This document shows positions 7,946 to 17,220 of a DNA stretch of 44,723 nucleotides, in pieces. The notes beneath the pieces are model-generated. The model was not told where the DNA came from. It saw only the letters and a list, made by a program, of their open reading frames with translations, and made no database searches. Location: positions 1-44,723 of the forward strand of contig JAJXZJ010000056.1 of the NCBI GenBank assembly GCA_021780105.1, given 5' to 3'. The number at the start of each line of letters is the position of its first letter. The first letter of the stretch is position 1. The stretch is from a bacterium. Its GTDB lineage: Bacteria; Verrucomicrobiota; Verrucomicrobiia; Limisphaerales; J093. The translations under genes and the position numbers were made by a program.

Positions 7946-9436
7946 ATGGCAAGCATCGGCGTTTCGGCAACGGCAAACACTTCCTCCTCTTCAGCCAACG
8001 GACAGACTTATCGCAGCTCGTTTGCGATCATGACCTCGCTGTTCTTCATGTGGGGCTTCATGACCGTGTTCAATGACATTTTGATTCCGCGGTTCAAGGC
8101 GGCGTTCACGCTGGACTATTTCCACGCGATGCTGGTGCAACTCGCATTTTTCGGCGCCTACTTCACCGGCGCGGCAATTTACTTCTTCATCTCGTGGCGG
8201 ACCGGCGATCCCATCGCCAGGATCGGCTACAAAAATGGCGTGGTCATCGGCCTGCTGATTTCCGCCACCGGCAGCGGCCTGTTCTGGCCCGCAGCGAACG
8301 CGACTTCCTACCCGATGTTTCTGGCAGCGTTGTTCATCGTCGGCCTCGGCTTCGCCATGCTGCAAATCGCGGCCAATCCGTATGTGACGATTCTTGGCCC
8401 GGAGAAAACGGCGTCCAGCCGGCTGAACCTGGCGCAGGGATTCAATTCCATCGGCACCACCATCGGGCCGCTCATCGGCGGTTATCTCATCTTCCAATAC
8501 TTCGCCAAAACCGGCGCCCACGGGGCGGAATCGGTGAAGGTGCCTTACCTCGCGTTCTGCATCGTGTTCCTGGTGCTGGCCGTGGTTTTCTTTTTCATCC
8601 ATCTGCCGCACGTCGGCGAAGGCCGCGTGGAAGCCGGCGCGGGCGCGCTCAAATACCCGCACGTCGTGCTTGGGGTCATCGCGATTTTCATGTATGTCGG
8701 CGGCGAGGTTTCGGTCGGCAGCGCCATCATCAATTTCCTCGGACAAAAGACCGTGGCCGGGCTGACCGCGGATGAGGCCAGCAAATATGTTTCGATTTAC
8801 TGGGGCGGCCTGATGATCGGGCGTTTCATGGGGGCGGTGGTGTTGAGCGAAATGAAGGCGACGAGGAAACAGTTGCTGCTCGGGGTGATTCCTCTGCTGG
8901 CGTTTCTGCTCCTGTGGGTGGCGAAAAGCGCGCCGCTGGACGCGCTGCACGGCGGTTCGGACGTGTCGGTGCTCGCGCTCTGGCGGGACGCGTTTGTGGC
9001 GAACTGGGCGGTGTTCAAGATCTATCTGCCGTTCGTCGGCCTGTGCTGGCTGCTGTTCCAATTCGGACAGTCACGTGCCGCGCGCACGCTGGTGATCTTT
9101 TCGCTGACGGTCGTGGCGTTGCTGCTGACAGCCATTCTCGTCGGCGGAAAGGTGGCGATGTGGTGCGTGGTGGCGGTGGGCCTGTTCACTTCGATCGGCT
9201 GGTCGAACACCTTCTCGCTCGCACTGGAAGGCACGGGCATTTACAAGAGCCAGGTGTCGTCGCTGCTGGTGATGGCGATCCTGGGCGGTGCGGTCCTGCC
9301 GCCGCTGCAGGGCAAGATCGCCGACCTGACCGGCAACCTGCAAATCTCCTTCGTCGTGCCGCTGATTGCCTATGCGTACGTGGCGTTCTACGGGCTTTAT
9401 GGCCACCGCGTCGGCCGGCGGACGGTGACCGGTTAG
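7946..9436 (+). CDS. FucP-like sugar:proton symporter (MFS)
   Basis: A 496-residue inner-membrane carrier of the fucose/glucose-galactose (FucP/GluP) branch of the major facilitator superfamily, with about 12 hydrophobic helices. The family pattern is visible in FFMWGFMTVFNDILIPRFK, ANPYVTILGP and RLNLAQGFNSIGTTIGPLIGG. The ATG at 7946 is chosen over upstream in-frame starts because homology begins there and AGGAAAGG lies just ahead. The central loop after helix 6 is long and variable. The stop overlaps the stop of the convergent DUF2721 gene. The sugar cannot be read from sequence. Confidence 0.88.
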   Translation: MASIGVSATANTSSSSANGQTYRSSFAIMTSLFFMWGFMTVFNDILIPRFKAAFTLDYFHAMLVQLAFFGAYFTGAAIYFFISWRTGDPIARIGYKNGVVIGLLISATGSGLFWPAANATSYPMFLAALFIVGLGFAMLQIAANPYVTILGPEKTASSRLNLAQGFNSIGTTIGPLIGGYLIFQYFAKTGAHGAESVKVPYLAFCIVFLVLAVVFFFIHLPHVGEGRVEAGAGALKYPHVVLGVIAIFMYVGGEVSVGSAIINFLGQKTVAGLTADEASKYVSIYWGGLMIGRFMGAVVLSEMKATRKQLLLGVIPLLAFLLLWVAKSAPLDALHGGSDVSVLALWRDAFVANWAVFKIYLPFVGLCWLLFQFGQSRAARTLVIFSLTVVALLLTAILVGGKVAMWCVVAVGLFTSIGWSNTFSLALEGTGIYKSQVSSLLVMAILGGAVLPPLQGKIADLTGNLQISFVVPLIAYAYVAFYGLYGHRVGRRTVTG

Positions 9437-9912
9437 ACCGCGCCGTCCCGGCCGTCAGCCTGCGCGGCCGGCGGCGAGGTTGCCGCGCCAACCTCGAGTT
9501 TCAGCGCCGCCAGGGAGAGGTTGATGTCGAGCATGAACACGATCAGCGAGCCGATCAACGATCCCATGCTCGCGATGAACAACGCGACGATGAGCGTGCC
9601 AAACTCCAGCCGCAGGAGCGTGAGCAGGAACAAAGCGATGATCAACAGCGCGGCGAGCAGCACACTCAACGCGCCCAGCGCGATGGCCAACCGGACCAGC
9701 CGCGCCCGCCGCAGCATGATCCGCAATTGCGAGGCCAGCCGCCCCTGCCGGTCCGATCCGGCCGTCCGGAGGGCCTCCGCCAGCAGGCGGGACCGGTCAA
9801 TCACCCGGCCGTAGCGGTTGGTCATGGACAGCAGCAGCAGCCCGACGCCGGAGATGAGAATCACCGGGCCGATGGCCACCTGCAGGATGGGAATCAATAC
9901 GTTCGAATGCAT
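9433..9912 (-). CDS. DUF2721 membrane protein
   Basis: A 159-residue protein of the DUF2721 family, recognised by the N-terminal helix followed by GVGLLLLSMTNRYGRVIDRSR. Two or three further hydrophobic helices follow (~75-100 and ~103-135). The family's function is unknown. It converges on the FucP-like gene with a 4-bp tail-to-tail overlap (TTAG holds both stops). No operon partner. Confidence 0.82.
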   Translation of the reverse strand: MHSNVLIPILQVAIGPVILISGVGLLLLSMTNRYGRVIDRSRLLAEALRTAGSDRQGRLASQLRIMLRRARLVRLAIALGALSVLLAALLIIALFLLTLLRLEFGTLIVALFIASMGSLIGSLIVFMLDINLSLAALKLEVGAATSPPAAQADGRDGAV

Positions 9913-10214
9913 GGCGTCTGGAATGTCCCGGCATCGCCAAACGCCGGGCGGATTGCCCGCGCTCCGTCATTTCATTCCGCCGCCATTCTAGCGTTTCCCG
10001 CCCGGTTCACAACGCGCCAATGGCGGGCTTCCCAGCGCGGCGCGGCCCGCGGCGAAAGAGCTTTACCACGCCCCGGAAACCGGGCCTAATTCGCGCGACT
10101 GCATTTATGCGAACCACCGTTGACGCCGGGGCACCGGCTCTCAAGTGAAACCGTTGTCAGCCGCAACCGCCCCGCCACAACGCGGGAACCCCCCACCGAC
10201 GAACGGTTCCTGCC
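9913..10214. other. Divergent intergenic region
   Basis: About 300 bp between the DUF2721 gene (minus) and the sugar porter (plus). It must hold both promoters. I see no convincing -35/-10 pair, RNA gene or repeat; a TTGACG near 10120 has no partner at the right distance. Confidence 0.4.
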
Positions 10215-11609
10215 ATGACTGACGTCGCCCGCGCATCCGTTCCCGCCGCGGACCCGCCGCGTTTCAACCTGCGCTATCTGGCGCTCATCACGCTGGTCGC
10301 GGCGGTCGGCGGATTCCTCTTCGGCTACGACACCGCGGTCATCAACGGCGCGAACCAGTATCTCAAGGGGCACTTTCATCTGGATTCCGTGCAGGAGGGC
10401 ATGGCCGGGGCGAGCGCCATTCTTGGCTGCATTCCGGGTGCGATGTTCGCCGGCTTTCTGGGCGACCGGTTCGGGCGGCGGCGGGTGCTGTTTGTCTGCG
10501 CGGCATTGTATGCGCTGTCCGGCGTGCTCTCCGCCATGCCGCGCACGTTCAGCGAGTTTCTCGCCGCGCGGTTCATCAGCGGGCTGGGCATCGGCGCCTC
10601 CTCCATGATCTGCCCCGTTTACATCGCCGAACTCGCGCCGGCGGCGTGGCGCGGCCGGCTGGGTTCGTTGTTCCAGCTTGGCATCGTGACGGGCATTTTC
10701 CTGACGTTGTTCTTCAACGCGCTGATCCAGGGTCTCGGCGACGAGGCGTGGAACACCGCCAGCGGCTGGCGCTGGATGCTGGGCGCGGAGGTGGCACCCG
10801 CCGCGCTGCTGCTGACGGTCCTGTTCTTCGTCCCGGAAAGCCCGCGCTGGCTGGTCCAGGCCGGCCGCGAACCGGAGGCGGCGGTCATCCTGGGAAAGGT
10901 CGGCGGCGCAGCGCACGCGGCGCGGGAAATCACCGCCGTGCGGGACGTGCTCGGCCAGGAGGAGGGGCGCTTCGCCGAACTGTTCCACGCGCGGTTCCGC
11001 CGGCCGTTGCTGATCGCGGTGCTGTTGATGGCCTTCTCGCAGTTCAGCGGCATCAACGCCATCATGTATTACTCGACCAAGATTTTTGCCACGGCCGGCA
11101 TCGGGGTGAAAAACTCGTTCAGTTCCTCGGTGATCGTCGGCCTGGTGAACCTGCTCTGCACGTTTGTGGCGATTGCGCTGGTGGACAAGGCCGGCCGCCG
11201 GCGGTTGCTGCTGGCGGGGCTGTCGGTGCAGGTGCTCGCGCTGGCCTGGGTGGGCGCGATGTTCCACTTCGGCGGCAACGGCCCGGTGCTGCTGGCGGCG
11301 ATCCTGTTGTTCATCGGCGCCTTCGCCACCGCGCTGGGGCCGATTCCATGGATCGTGTGCTCGGAGATCTTCCCCACCAAGATCCGCGGCCGCGCGATGT
11401 CCCTGGCGACCTTCACGATTTGGAGCGCGTGTTACCTCGTGGCCCAGACGTTCCCGATGTTGAACGACAATCCCGCCATCGGGCCGGCGAAGACCTTCTG
11501 GATTTACGCGGCGTGCAGCCTGGTGGCGCTGATTTTCGTGGCGGCGCGGCTGCCGGAAACCAAGGGCCGGAGCCTGGAGGAAATCGAGCGAAGCTGGGGC
11601 CGGCGCTAA
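10215..11609 (+). CDS. Sugar porter family MFS transporter (XylE/GalP-like)
   Basis: A 464-residue, 12-helix sugar:proton symporter of the sugar porter family. The diagnostic motifs are present in order: GGFLFGYDTAVINGA in helix 1, GDRFGRRR after helix 2, PESPRWL before the central loop, QFSGINAIMYYS in helix 7, DKAGRRRLL after helix 8, and PETKGRSLEEIE at the C-terminus. It would import a hexose or pentose. Stands alone on the plus strand; the next gene (exonuclease) converges on it. Together with the FucP-like carrier at 7946 it suggests an organism that uses several sugars. Confidence 0.9.
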   Translation: MTDVARASVPAADPPRFNLRYLALITLVAAVGGFLFGYDTAVINGANQYLKGHFHLDSVQEGMAGASAILGCIPGAMFAGFLGDRFGRRRVLFVCAALYALSGVLSAMPRTFSEFLAARFISGLGIGASSMICPVYIAELAPAAWRGRLGSLFQLGIVTGIFLTLFFNALIQGLGDEAWNTASGWRWMLGAEVAPAALLLTVLFFVPESPRWLVQAGREPEAAVILGKVGGAAHAAREITAVRDVLGQEEGRFAELFHARFRRPLLIAVLLMAFSQFSGINAIMYYSTKIFATAGIGVKNSFSSSVIVGLVNLLCTFVAIALVDKAGRRRLLLAGLSVQVLALAWVGAMFHFGGNGPVLLAAILLFIGAFATALGPIPWIVCSEIFPTKIRGRAMSLATFTIWSACYLVAQTFPMLNDNPAIGPAKTFWIYAACSLVALIFVAARLPETKGRSLEEIERSWGRR

Positions 11610-11632
11610 GCGTGGGGCGCGTCCGCCGGCGG

Positions 11633-12352
11633 CTACTTGATGCCCGCGAGCCGGTCCCGCCAGACGTGGTAAAGCGCCACGGTCGCCCGCACGTCGCGAA
11701 GGCAATACTCGGCGATCTCGCGGAAGCGTCCTTCGGCAAGCAGTTGGTTCACGTCCCGGCCCGTCACCCCGTGGCTTTTCGGTGAGTCAATGCCGAACGC
11801 CTTGCAGTAGAAATCCAGGTTGAACTTGCGTGCCGCGCCTTCGCGGCCGCTCACGCCGTAAAACGAGAGTTGCTCGGCGAGGTCGCAATGCGGATCGGTG
11901 GTGTAACGGTAGCCCAGCCATTCCTTGCGGCTGATCGGCACGTTCAAAATGGCGGAGCGGAGGTAGAGAAACGGCACGTCGAACCCGCGGCCGTTGAACG
12001 TGACCACCTGCTCGTAGTGCTTCGCCACGTCCCAGAACGCCGTCAGCAGTTCGGTTTCGTCCATGCAGGCGACAAACTCCACCGGACCGGCCTCGGCCTC
12101 GCTTTCCTCGTAATCCTCGGCGATGAACAACACCTGTCCACGGGATGTGTCGGCGTTGAGCATGGCCACGCACACGACCTGCGCGGTGAACGGCCAGAGG
12201 TTGAACTGTTGCGTGATCTCGGCGCGGCGTACGTCACGGGCCGCCTCGTCGCCGAGCTTTTCGGCATCGCGGAAGAGATACTCCCATTGGGCGTCGTCGA
12301 ACCGCTCGCGGCCGAGCGCGGAGGTTTCGATGTCAAAAACAAGCCGGGCCAT
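11633..12352 (-). CDS. Predicted 3'-5' exonuclease (PolB-like, DEDDy)
   Basis: A 239-residue RNase H-fold exonuclease related to the proofreading domain of family B polymerases. The acidic residues are visible: FDIET (D7, E9), NGRGFDVPFL (D125) and EYCLRDV (Y216, D220), which makes it a DEDDy enzyme. The central KEWLGYRYTTDPHCDLAEQLSFYG stretch is typical of the family. The ATG at 12352 is used; an in-frame extension to 12517 would read through the terminator and the small lysine-rich gene in another frame. It starts 15 bases after that terminator's U tract. Role in DNA repair or nucleic acid turnover is inferred. Confidence 0.82.
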   Translation of the reverse strand: MARLVFDIETSALGRERFDDAQWEYLFRDAEKLGDEAARDVRRAEITQQFNLWPFTAQVVCVAMLNADTSRGQVLFIAEDYEESEAEAGPVEFVACMDETELLTAFWDVAKHYEQVVTFNGRGFDVPFLYLRSAILNVPISRKEWLGYRYTTDPHCDLAEQLSFYGVSGREGAARKFNLDFYCKAFGIDSPKSHGVTGRDVNQLLAEGRFREIAEYCLRDVRATVALYHVWRDRLAGIK

Positions 12353-12366
12353 GACTCGGAACTCAG

Positions 12367-12417
12367 GAAAAACGAGAGGTTCCAGGCGGCCAACCCATTC
12401 CGGCGGCCGCCTGGAAC
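12367..12417 (-). terminator. Rho-independent terminator of the small lysine-rich gene
   Basis: On the minus strand GTTCCAGGCGGCC and GGCCGCCTGGAAC form a perfect 13-bp stem (12405-12417 with 12379-12391). The loop is 13 bases and a T5 run follows within a few bases (12368-12372). It begins about a dozen bases after the stop at 12430 and is the clearest terminator in the window. Confidence 0.85.
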
Positions 12418-12429
12418 GTTGGGTTGGGG

Positions 12430-12507
12430 CTACTTCTTGCCCTTTTTGGCGGGTTTCTTGGCGATTTTTACGGCGGGTTTCTTGGCAGGAGCTTTCTTGG
12501 CGGCCAT
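12430..12507 (-). CDS. 25-residue lysine/alanine/proline-rich basic peptide
   Basis: A short gene between the exonuclease and the beta-helix protein. The ATG at 12507 is preceded by AAGGAGGTG at good spacing, the best ribosome site seen in this window, and the stop is followed by a perfect-stem terminator. The peptide has 11 Lys, 7 Ala and 3 Pro in 25 residues, with AKKP repeated three times. This resembles the tails of histone H1-like and HU-extension proteins, so nucleic acid or polyphosphate binding is possible. It has no hydrophobic segment. The gene call rests on the signals around it, not on homology. Confidence 0.65.
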   Translation of the reverse strand: MAAKKAPAKKPAVKIAKKPAKKGKK

Positions 12508-12514
12508 GGTGGCT

Positions 12515-12523
12515 CACCTCCTT
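12515..12523 (-). promoter_or_regulatory. Strong Shine-Dalgarno site
   Basis: AAGGAGGTG on the minus strand, with GGAGG ending nine bases before the ATG at 12507. Stands out because most genes here have weak or no such site; it supports the 25-residue gene being real. Confidence 0.7.
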
Positions 12524-12740
12524 TCCGTTTTAGCAATGAGAGTCCATTCAAATTGTCGCGTCGTTAACTGCGTCATTGGAGTGGCGTTGGCGGGAGCATG
12601 TCACGCTTCCATCGAACTGACAATCGGAAATCGCGCCGCGCGCCATCTTTTCTTTAACAGCTTGATGTCCGCGACACCATGGGAGCCGGCGCCGTGCGGT
12701 TCTGGTGGACACCGGCCGCCGGCTCGGTTAAGCCAGTGGC

Positions 12741-14030
12741 ATGTTCAATCCATTGAAAAATTCGGTTCTGGCCGCGACGCTCGCGGCGCTGTTCATCCCG
12801 TGCGCCGCGCCCGGCGCCGCGGAGGCCGGCACGTTCAACGTCCGCGATTTTGGCGCCAAAGGCGACGGCGCGACCGATGACACGGCCGCGTTCCAGCAGG
12901 CGCTCGATGCCGCGGCCAAGGCCGGCGGCGGCACGGTGTTCGCCCCGCGCGGCAATTATTTCTTCGCCGGTCACCTCAACGTCCCCAACGCCGTCACGTT
13001 GCGCGGCATCTGGGAATCCGTCCCCGCCCACAACGGCCTGCGCGACGCCGGCCTGCCCAAGCCCACCGACGACGGCACCACGTTCCTCGTCACCGAGGGC
13101 GCGGGCCGCGAGGATGGCCCCGCTTTCATCACCCTCAACAACAACAGCACCGTGAAGGGCGTCGTCATCTGCTATCCAAAGCAAAAGCCTGACGACGTGC
13201 CCGATGCTTACCCGTGGGCGATCGCGATGCGCGGCAAAAACCCTGCCGTCCTCGCTGTGGAATTGCTGAATCCGTTCAACGGCATTGACGCGACGAAGAA
13301 CGAGCGTCACCTCATCCGGGATGTCCAGGGCCAGCCGCTGCGCCGGGGCGTTCTCGTGGACTCCATTTACGACATCGGCCGCATCGAAAACGTCCATTTC
13401 AACCCGTGGTGGAGCCTCAAACCCAAGCTGTTCAAGTGGCAGCAGGAAAACGGCGAGGCTTTCCTCATTGGCCGCAGTGACTGGCAATACATGTTCAACA
13501 CCTTCTGCTTCGGCTACCACGTCGGCTACCGGTTCCTGAAAACCGCCACCGGCGTCTGCAACGGTAACTTCCTCGGCCTCGGCGCCGACGACTGTTTCAC
13601 CGCCGTCGTCGTGGATGATTCCGCGCCGATGGCGCTGCTCATCACCAACGGCGAGTTCGTCTCCTTCCACGGGCCGGACCCGACGATGGTCGAAGTCAAA
13701 TCAACCAACACCGGCAGCGTGCGCTTCGTGAATTGCGCCTTCTGGGGACCGTGCAACCAGATCGCGAAGATCGCCGGCCGCGGCACCGTGGGCTTCAGCG
13801 ACTGCACCTTCGTGCAATGGGACCGCAACCGCGAGGGCCGCGCCGCCCTCCAGGTCAGCGGCGGCACCGTGCTGGTGCGCGGCTGCGAATTCCGCGAGGC
13901 CAAGCCGCAGATTGAACTCGGTGAAGGCGTCCGCCGCGCCGTCATCACGGACAACGTTTTCGCCGGCCCGGCGAAGATCGCCAATCGGAGCAAGGCCGTC
14001 GCCCAGATCGCGAACAACGTCGGCGAGTGA
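12741..14030 (+). CDS. Secreted right-handed beta-helix protein (pectate lyase superfamily)
   Basis: A 429-residue protein with a signal peptide (1-29). It then has the opening of the pectate-lyase/GH28-like fold, FNVRDFGAKGDGATDDTAAFQQAL (~33-56) and GGGTVFAPRGNYFF, followed by beta-helix coils rich in Asn and Gly to the end. This family covers polygalacturonases, phage tailspikes and many uncharacterised polysaccharide-acting proteins. The usual paired catalytic aspartates are not obvious, so a sugar-binding or lyase role is only inferred. No polysaccharide-utilisation genes adjoin it. It converges on glnE with a GC-rich 67-bp gap. Confidence 0.75.
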   Translation: MFNPLKNSVLAATLAALFIPCAAPGAAEAGTFNVRDFGAKGDGATDDTAAFQQALDAAAKAGGGTVFAPRGNYFFAGHLNVPNAVTLRGIWESVPAHNGLRDAGLPKPTDDGTTFLVTEGAGREDGPAFITLNNNSTVKGVVICYPKQKPDDVPDAYPWAIAMRGKNPAVLAVELLNPFNGIDATKNERHLIRDVQGQPLRRGVLVDSIYDIGRIENVHFNPWWSLKPKLFKWQQENGEAFLIGRSDWQYMFNTFCFGYHVGYRFLKTATGVCNGNFLGLGADDCFTAVVVDDSAPMALLITNGEFVSFHGPDPTMVEVKSTNTGSVRFVNCAFWGPCNQIAKIAGRGTVGFSDCTFVQWDRNREGRAALQVSGGTVLVRGCEFREAKPQIELGEGVRRAVITDNVFAGPAKIANRSKAVAQIANNVGE

Positions 14031-14097
14031 GCCGGCGCCGGCGCGCGCGGCGCGCACGGCGGCAAGCCGCTCGTGGCCCTCCGCCTCGGTCCCGCGT

Positions 14098-17064
14098 TCA
14101 GGCCGCTTCGGGGAAAACCTTCTGATAGACCGCGCGGAGGTTCGCGCGATACCGCGCCACCGCCTTGAGAAAATCGTCAGTGTTCGCGAAACCACACCGG
14201 ACGGCGACGCGGTATTGCGGCGCCGGATCGGCCGGCAATTCCGTTTCGCCTTCGTAACTCCACCGGCGCAAAATGCCCTCCACGCGCCGGAGCCGCCGGT
14301 AATTTTCAATCAGCCGGTCAGCATCGGCCGCGGGCAACACGCCCTGTTCGCAGGCGCGTTGCAGGGCGTGCAGCGTGTTCGGCTCGTGCCAGCCGTGGGC
14401 CAGGCACAGCGTCTGCGCGATGAACTCGGCGTCCATCAGCCCGCCCGCGCCGGTCTTGATGGCCAGCGCGTCCTGGCCGGCGGGCGTGCGCTCCTTCTCG
14501 ATGCGCCGGCGCATTTTGGCAATCTCGGCCCGCCAACCAAGCTCACGTCCGGGCGCAGCGGCGGTGGCGGGCCGGCTGAAATCGGCAACTTCGGTGACGA
14601 GTTGCTCAAACGCCGCGCCGACCGTGGCGTTGCCGGCGATGAACCGGGCGCGGGAAATCGCCTGAATTTCCCATAGCCAGGCCCGGTGACGGTAGTATTC
14701 CGCGTGCGCCGCGAGCGTGTTGACGAGCAGTCCCTTTTCGCCGTCGGGCCGCAGCCGCGCGTCCACCTCGAACGCGACGCCAAATTCGGTGGTGCTGGCA
14801 AGCAGGTCCATCACCGTGACGGCCACGCGCTGGAGCGCGGGCAGGTTGCGGACGCCGTCGCGGGCGACGAAAACGATGTCGAGGTCCGAGCCGTAGTTCA
14901 ACTCGCCGCCGCCGAGCTTGCCCAGGCCGAGGATCGCCAGCGGTGCGGTCTTGAGCCGGCGTTGCCGCAACGCGACTTCGAGCGCGTATTGCAGGCAGGC
15001 CGTCGCGAGCGCGGAGAGTTCGCCGAGGTTTTGCTCGAAATCCGCGAGGCCGAGAATCTCGCGCAGACCGATGCGCATCAGCTCGGTCTGGTGGTAGCGG
15101 CGCAACCAGAGGCGCTGGTCGGCGTCGGCGCGACCGAGGCGAAGTTCCTTCAGGATGTGGTCCGCGGTTTTGGAGCGCAGCAGGTGGCCGGTCAGTTCGA
15201 GATCGTCCACCAGATCGGGCGTGCGGATGGCGGTTTCGGCGAGGAATTCGGAGCGGTCGAACAGCAGCACGAGCAGTTCGAAGAGTGACGGGTTGCTGGC
15301 CCACGTCTCGAACAGCAGCGCGCGGGCGCCGTAGGCGGCGATGAACGTGTCGAGCCGCGCGAGCACGCGGTCCGGATCGGAGAGGAGGCGCGACTTCGGA
15401 TCACCATCCGGAAAGGCCGCGGCGTTGGCCGGTGGCGCGTCGCGGCGGGGACACAGCGCGAGCAGCCGGGCAAGCAACCGGCGCGCGCACTCCTCGGTGC
15501 GGCTCGAGACGTGGCCAAAGCCCGGCCCGTGAACAAACGCCCGGCAAAGGCGCAGCGCCTTGTCCGGCTCACGGAACGTGTGGCGGGCGAGCAGCTCCCG
15601 CCAGGCGGTGTCGCCGCCGTTGAAATCGGGCAGTTCGTGCGCGTTTTCCGTTGGACCTTGTTCGAGCAGTTCCACGTAAACGTCGCGGACCCGCCGGCGG
15701 TGGCCGGCGCACGCCTCCTCGAACGCGGCGAGCGAGCGGCAGCCCAACAGGCGCGCGAGCCGCTCGCGGGCGGCGGCCTCGACGGGAATCGTGTGCGTCT
15801 GCAGGTTGTTGTCCATTTGCAGCCGGTGTTCGACCTCGCGGAGAAACTCATACGCGGCGCCCAGTTCCCCGGCGCGTTCGGCGGGAAGCAGTTTGTAGCG
15901 GACGAGTTTCTGGAGCGCGGGCAGCGTCTGCGGATCGGCGAGGAACGGCACCCTGCCGGCGTGCAGCAACTGGAGCGTCTGCGCGACAAACTCGATTTCG
16001 CGGATGCCGCCGCGGCCGAGCTTCACGTTGCGCTCCAGCTCGCCCGCGCGGACCACCTCGTTCTCGGTCCGTTGCTTCATGCCGGCGATGTCGCGCAACA
16101 CCTGCTCGCCCACCGAGCGGGGATAGCGGAACGGCTGGACCATCTCCAGGAATTCGCCGGCGAGCGTGGCGTCGCCCGCGACGCGGCGGGCCTTGATGAG
16201 CATCATCCGCTCCCACGTCTGGCCCCACTGCCAGTAATAATTTTCGTAGCTGCCGAGCGAGCGGGCAAGCGGGCCGGCGTTGCCCTCCGGCCGCAGCCGC
16301 AGGTCAATGCGGTAAAGCATGCCCTCCGGCGCGAGCCGCCCGACCTCGGCGATGAACGCCTCGGCCAGCCGCTGAAACCACGCGTGGCTGGCGAGGCCCC
16401 GGCCGGCCGGTTCGCGGCCGCGCGGCGGTTCCTTGAACGCGAAGCCCTCGTCGTCGTAAACAAACAGCACGTCCACATCCGAGCTGTAATTCAACTCCTG
16501 CCCGCCGAGCTTGCCCATGCCCAGCACGCAAAACCCGGTCGGCCGCCACGCGCCCTCGGCATCTGGATGCCACGGCTCGCCGAAACGGCCGGCCAGTTGC
16601 CGTCGGCAAAGCCGGTAAACGGCGTCGAGGCACACGTCCGCCAGGTCGGACAGTTCGCGGACGATCTCCGGCAGCGCGCCCAGCCGGGCGAGATCGCGGG
16701 TGGCGATGCGCAGGTTCTCGCGTTGCCGGAAGCGGCGCAGCTTCGCAAACGCGCCGGCGAAGTCGCGTTGTTCCAGCGCCGGCTGCAACCACGCCTCCAC
16801 CTCGCGCCGCAGGCCCTGGTCGGTGCGCGGGAACCGCAGCGCCTCCGCGTCCAGCAGCGGCGGCAGCCAGTCCGGATGCGCAACGAGCAGTTCGCCCAGC
16901 GCCTGCGAGCCGCCCAGCAACGCGGCCAGCACGCGGGCCGGTTCGCGGCCGGCGCGGTCGAGGGCCTCCGCCGCGGCGGTGCCGCGCAGGAGCTTCAGAT
17001 AATGGCCGGCGCGCGCGGGATCGGCGCATTCGGCGAGAATCGCGGGCCAGCCGGTGGTTGCCAT
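14098..17064 (-). CDS. glnE: Bifunctional glutamine synthetase adenylyltransferase/deadenylase
   Basis: A 988-residue GlnE, which attaches and removes AMP on glutamine synthetase in response to nitrogen status. Both nucleotidyltransferase domains are present with their metal-binding aspartates. The N-terminal (removing) domain has LGMGKLGGQELNYSSDVDV (D196, D198) and the C-terminal (adding) domain LGLGKLGGGELNYGSDLDI (D727, D729). Helical GlnD_UR_UTase-like segments follow each, with the REVEHRLQ and typical LRPDGEKGLLV blocks. Length is normal for the family. It is divergent from ileS and alone in its direction. The partner PII uridylyltransferase is not in the window. Confidence 0.92.
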   Translation of the reverse strand: MATTGWPAILAECADPARAGHYLKLLRGTAAAEALDRAGREPARVLAALLGGSQALGELLVAHPDWLPPLLDAEALRFPRTDQGLRREVEAWLQPALEQRDFAGAFAKLRRFRQRENLRIATRDLARLGALPEIVRELSDLADVCLDAVYRLCRRQLAGRFGEPWHPDAEGAWRPTGFCVLGMGKLGGQELNYSSDVDVLFVYDDEGFAFKEPPRGREPAGRGLASHAWFQRLAEAFIAEVGRLAPEGMLYRIDLRLRPEGNAGPLARSLGSYENYYWQWGQTWERMMLIKARRVAGDATLAGEFLEMVQPFRYPRSVGEQVLRDIAGMKQRTENEVVRAGELERNVKLGRGGIREIEFVAQTLQLLHAGRVPFLADPQTLPALQKLVRYKLLPAERAGELGAAYEFLREVEHRLQMDNNLQTHTIPVEAAARERLARLLGCRSLAAFEEACAGHRRRVRDVYVELLEQGPTENAHELPDFNGGDTAWRELLARHTFREPDKALRLCRAFVHGPGFGHVSSRTEECARRLLARLLALCPRRDAPPANAAAFPDGDPKSRLLSDPDRVLARLDTFIAAYGARALLFETWASNPSLFELLVLLFDRSEFLAETAIRTPDLVDDLELTGHLLRSKTADHILKELRLGRADADQRLWLRRYHQTELMRIGLREILGLADFEQNLGELSALATACLQYALEVALRQRRLKTAPLAILGLGKLGGGELNYGSDLDIVFVARDGVRNLPALQRVAVTVMDLLASTTEFGVAFEVDARLRPDGEKGLLVNTLAAHAEYYRHRAWLWEIQAISRARFIAGNATVGAAFEQLVTEVADFSRPATAAAPGRELGWRAEIAKMRRRIEKERTPAGQDALAIKTGAGGLMDAEFIAQTLCLAHGWHEPNTLHALQRACEQGVLPAADADRLIENYRRLRRVEGILRRWSYEGETELPADPAPQYRVAVRCGFANTDDFLKAVARYRANLRAVYQKVFPEAA

Positions 17065-17220
17065 GCCTCCATTACACCGGCCGGCCGGCGGCGAGGCAAA
17101 CGGATTTCCGCACGCGGCCCGGCGGGGTTGCCGCCGGCAACTGCCGCTTGTCGGGCTGGGCGACGCCTGTTACGGTCGCCAACGCCGCCCCGGTCTTCGG
17201 ATCGGGGCGCGGCTTGAAAC

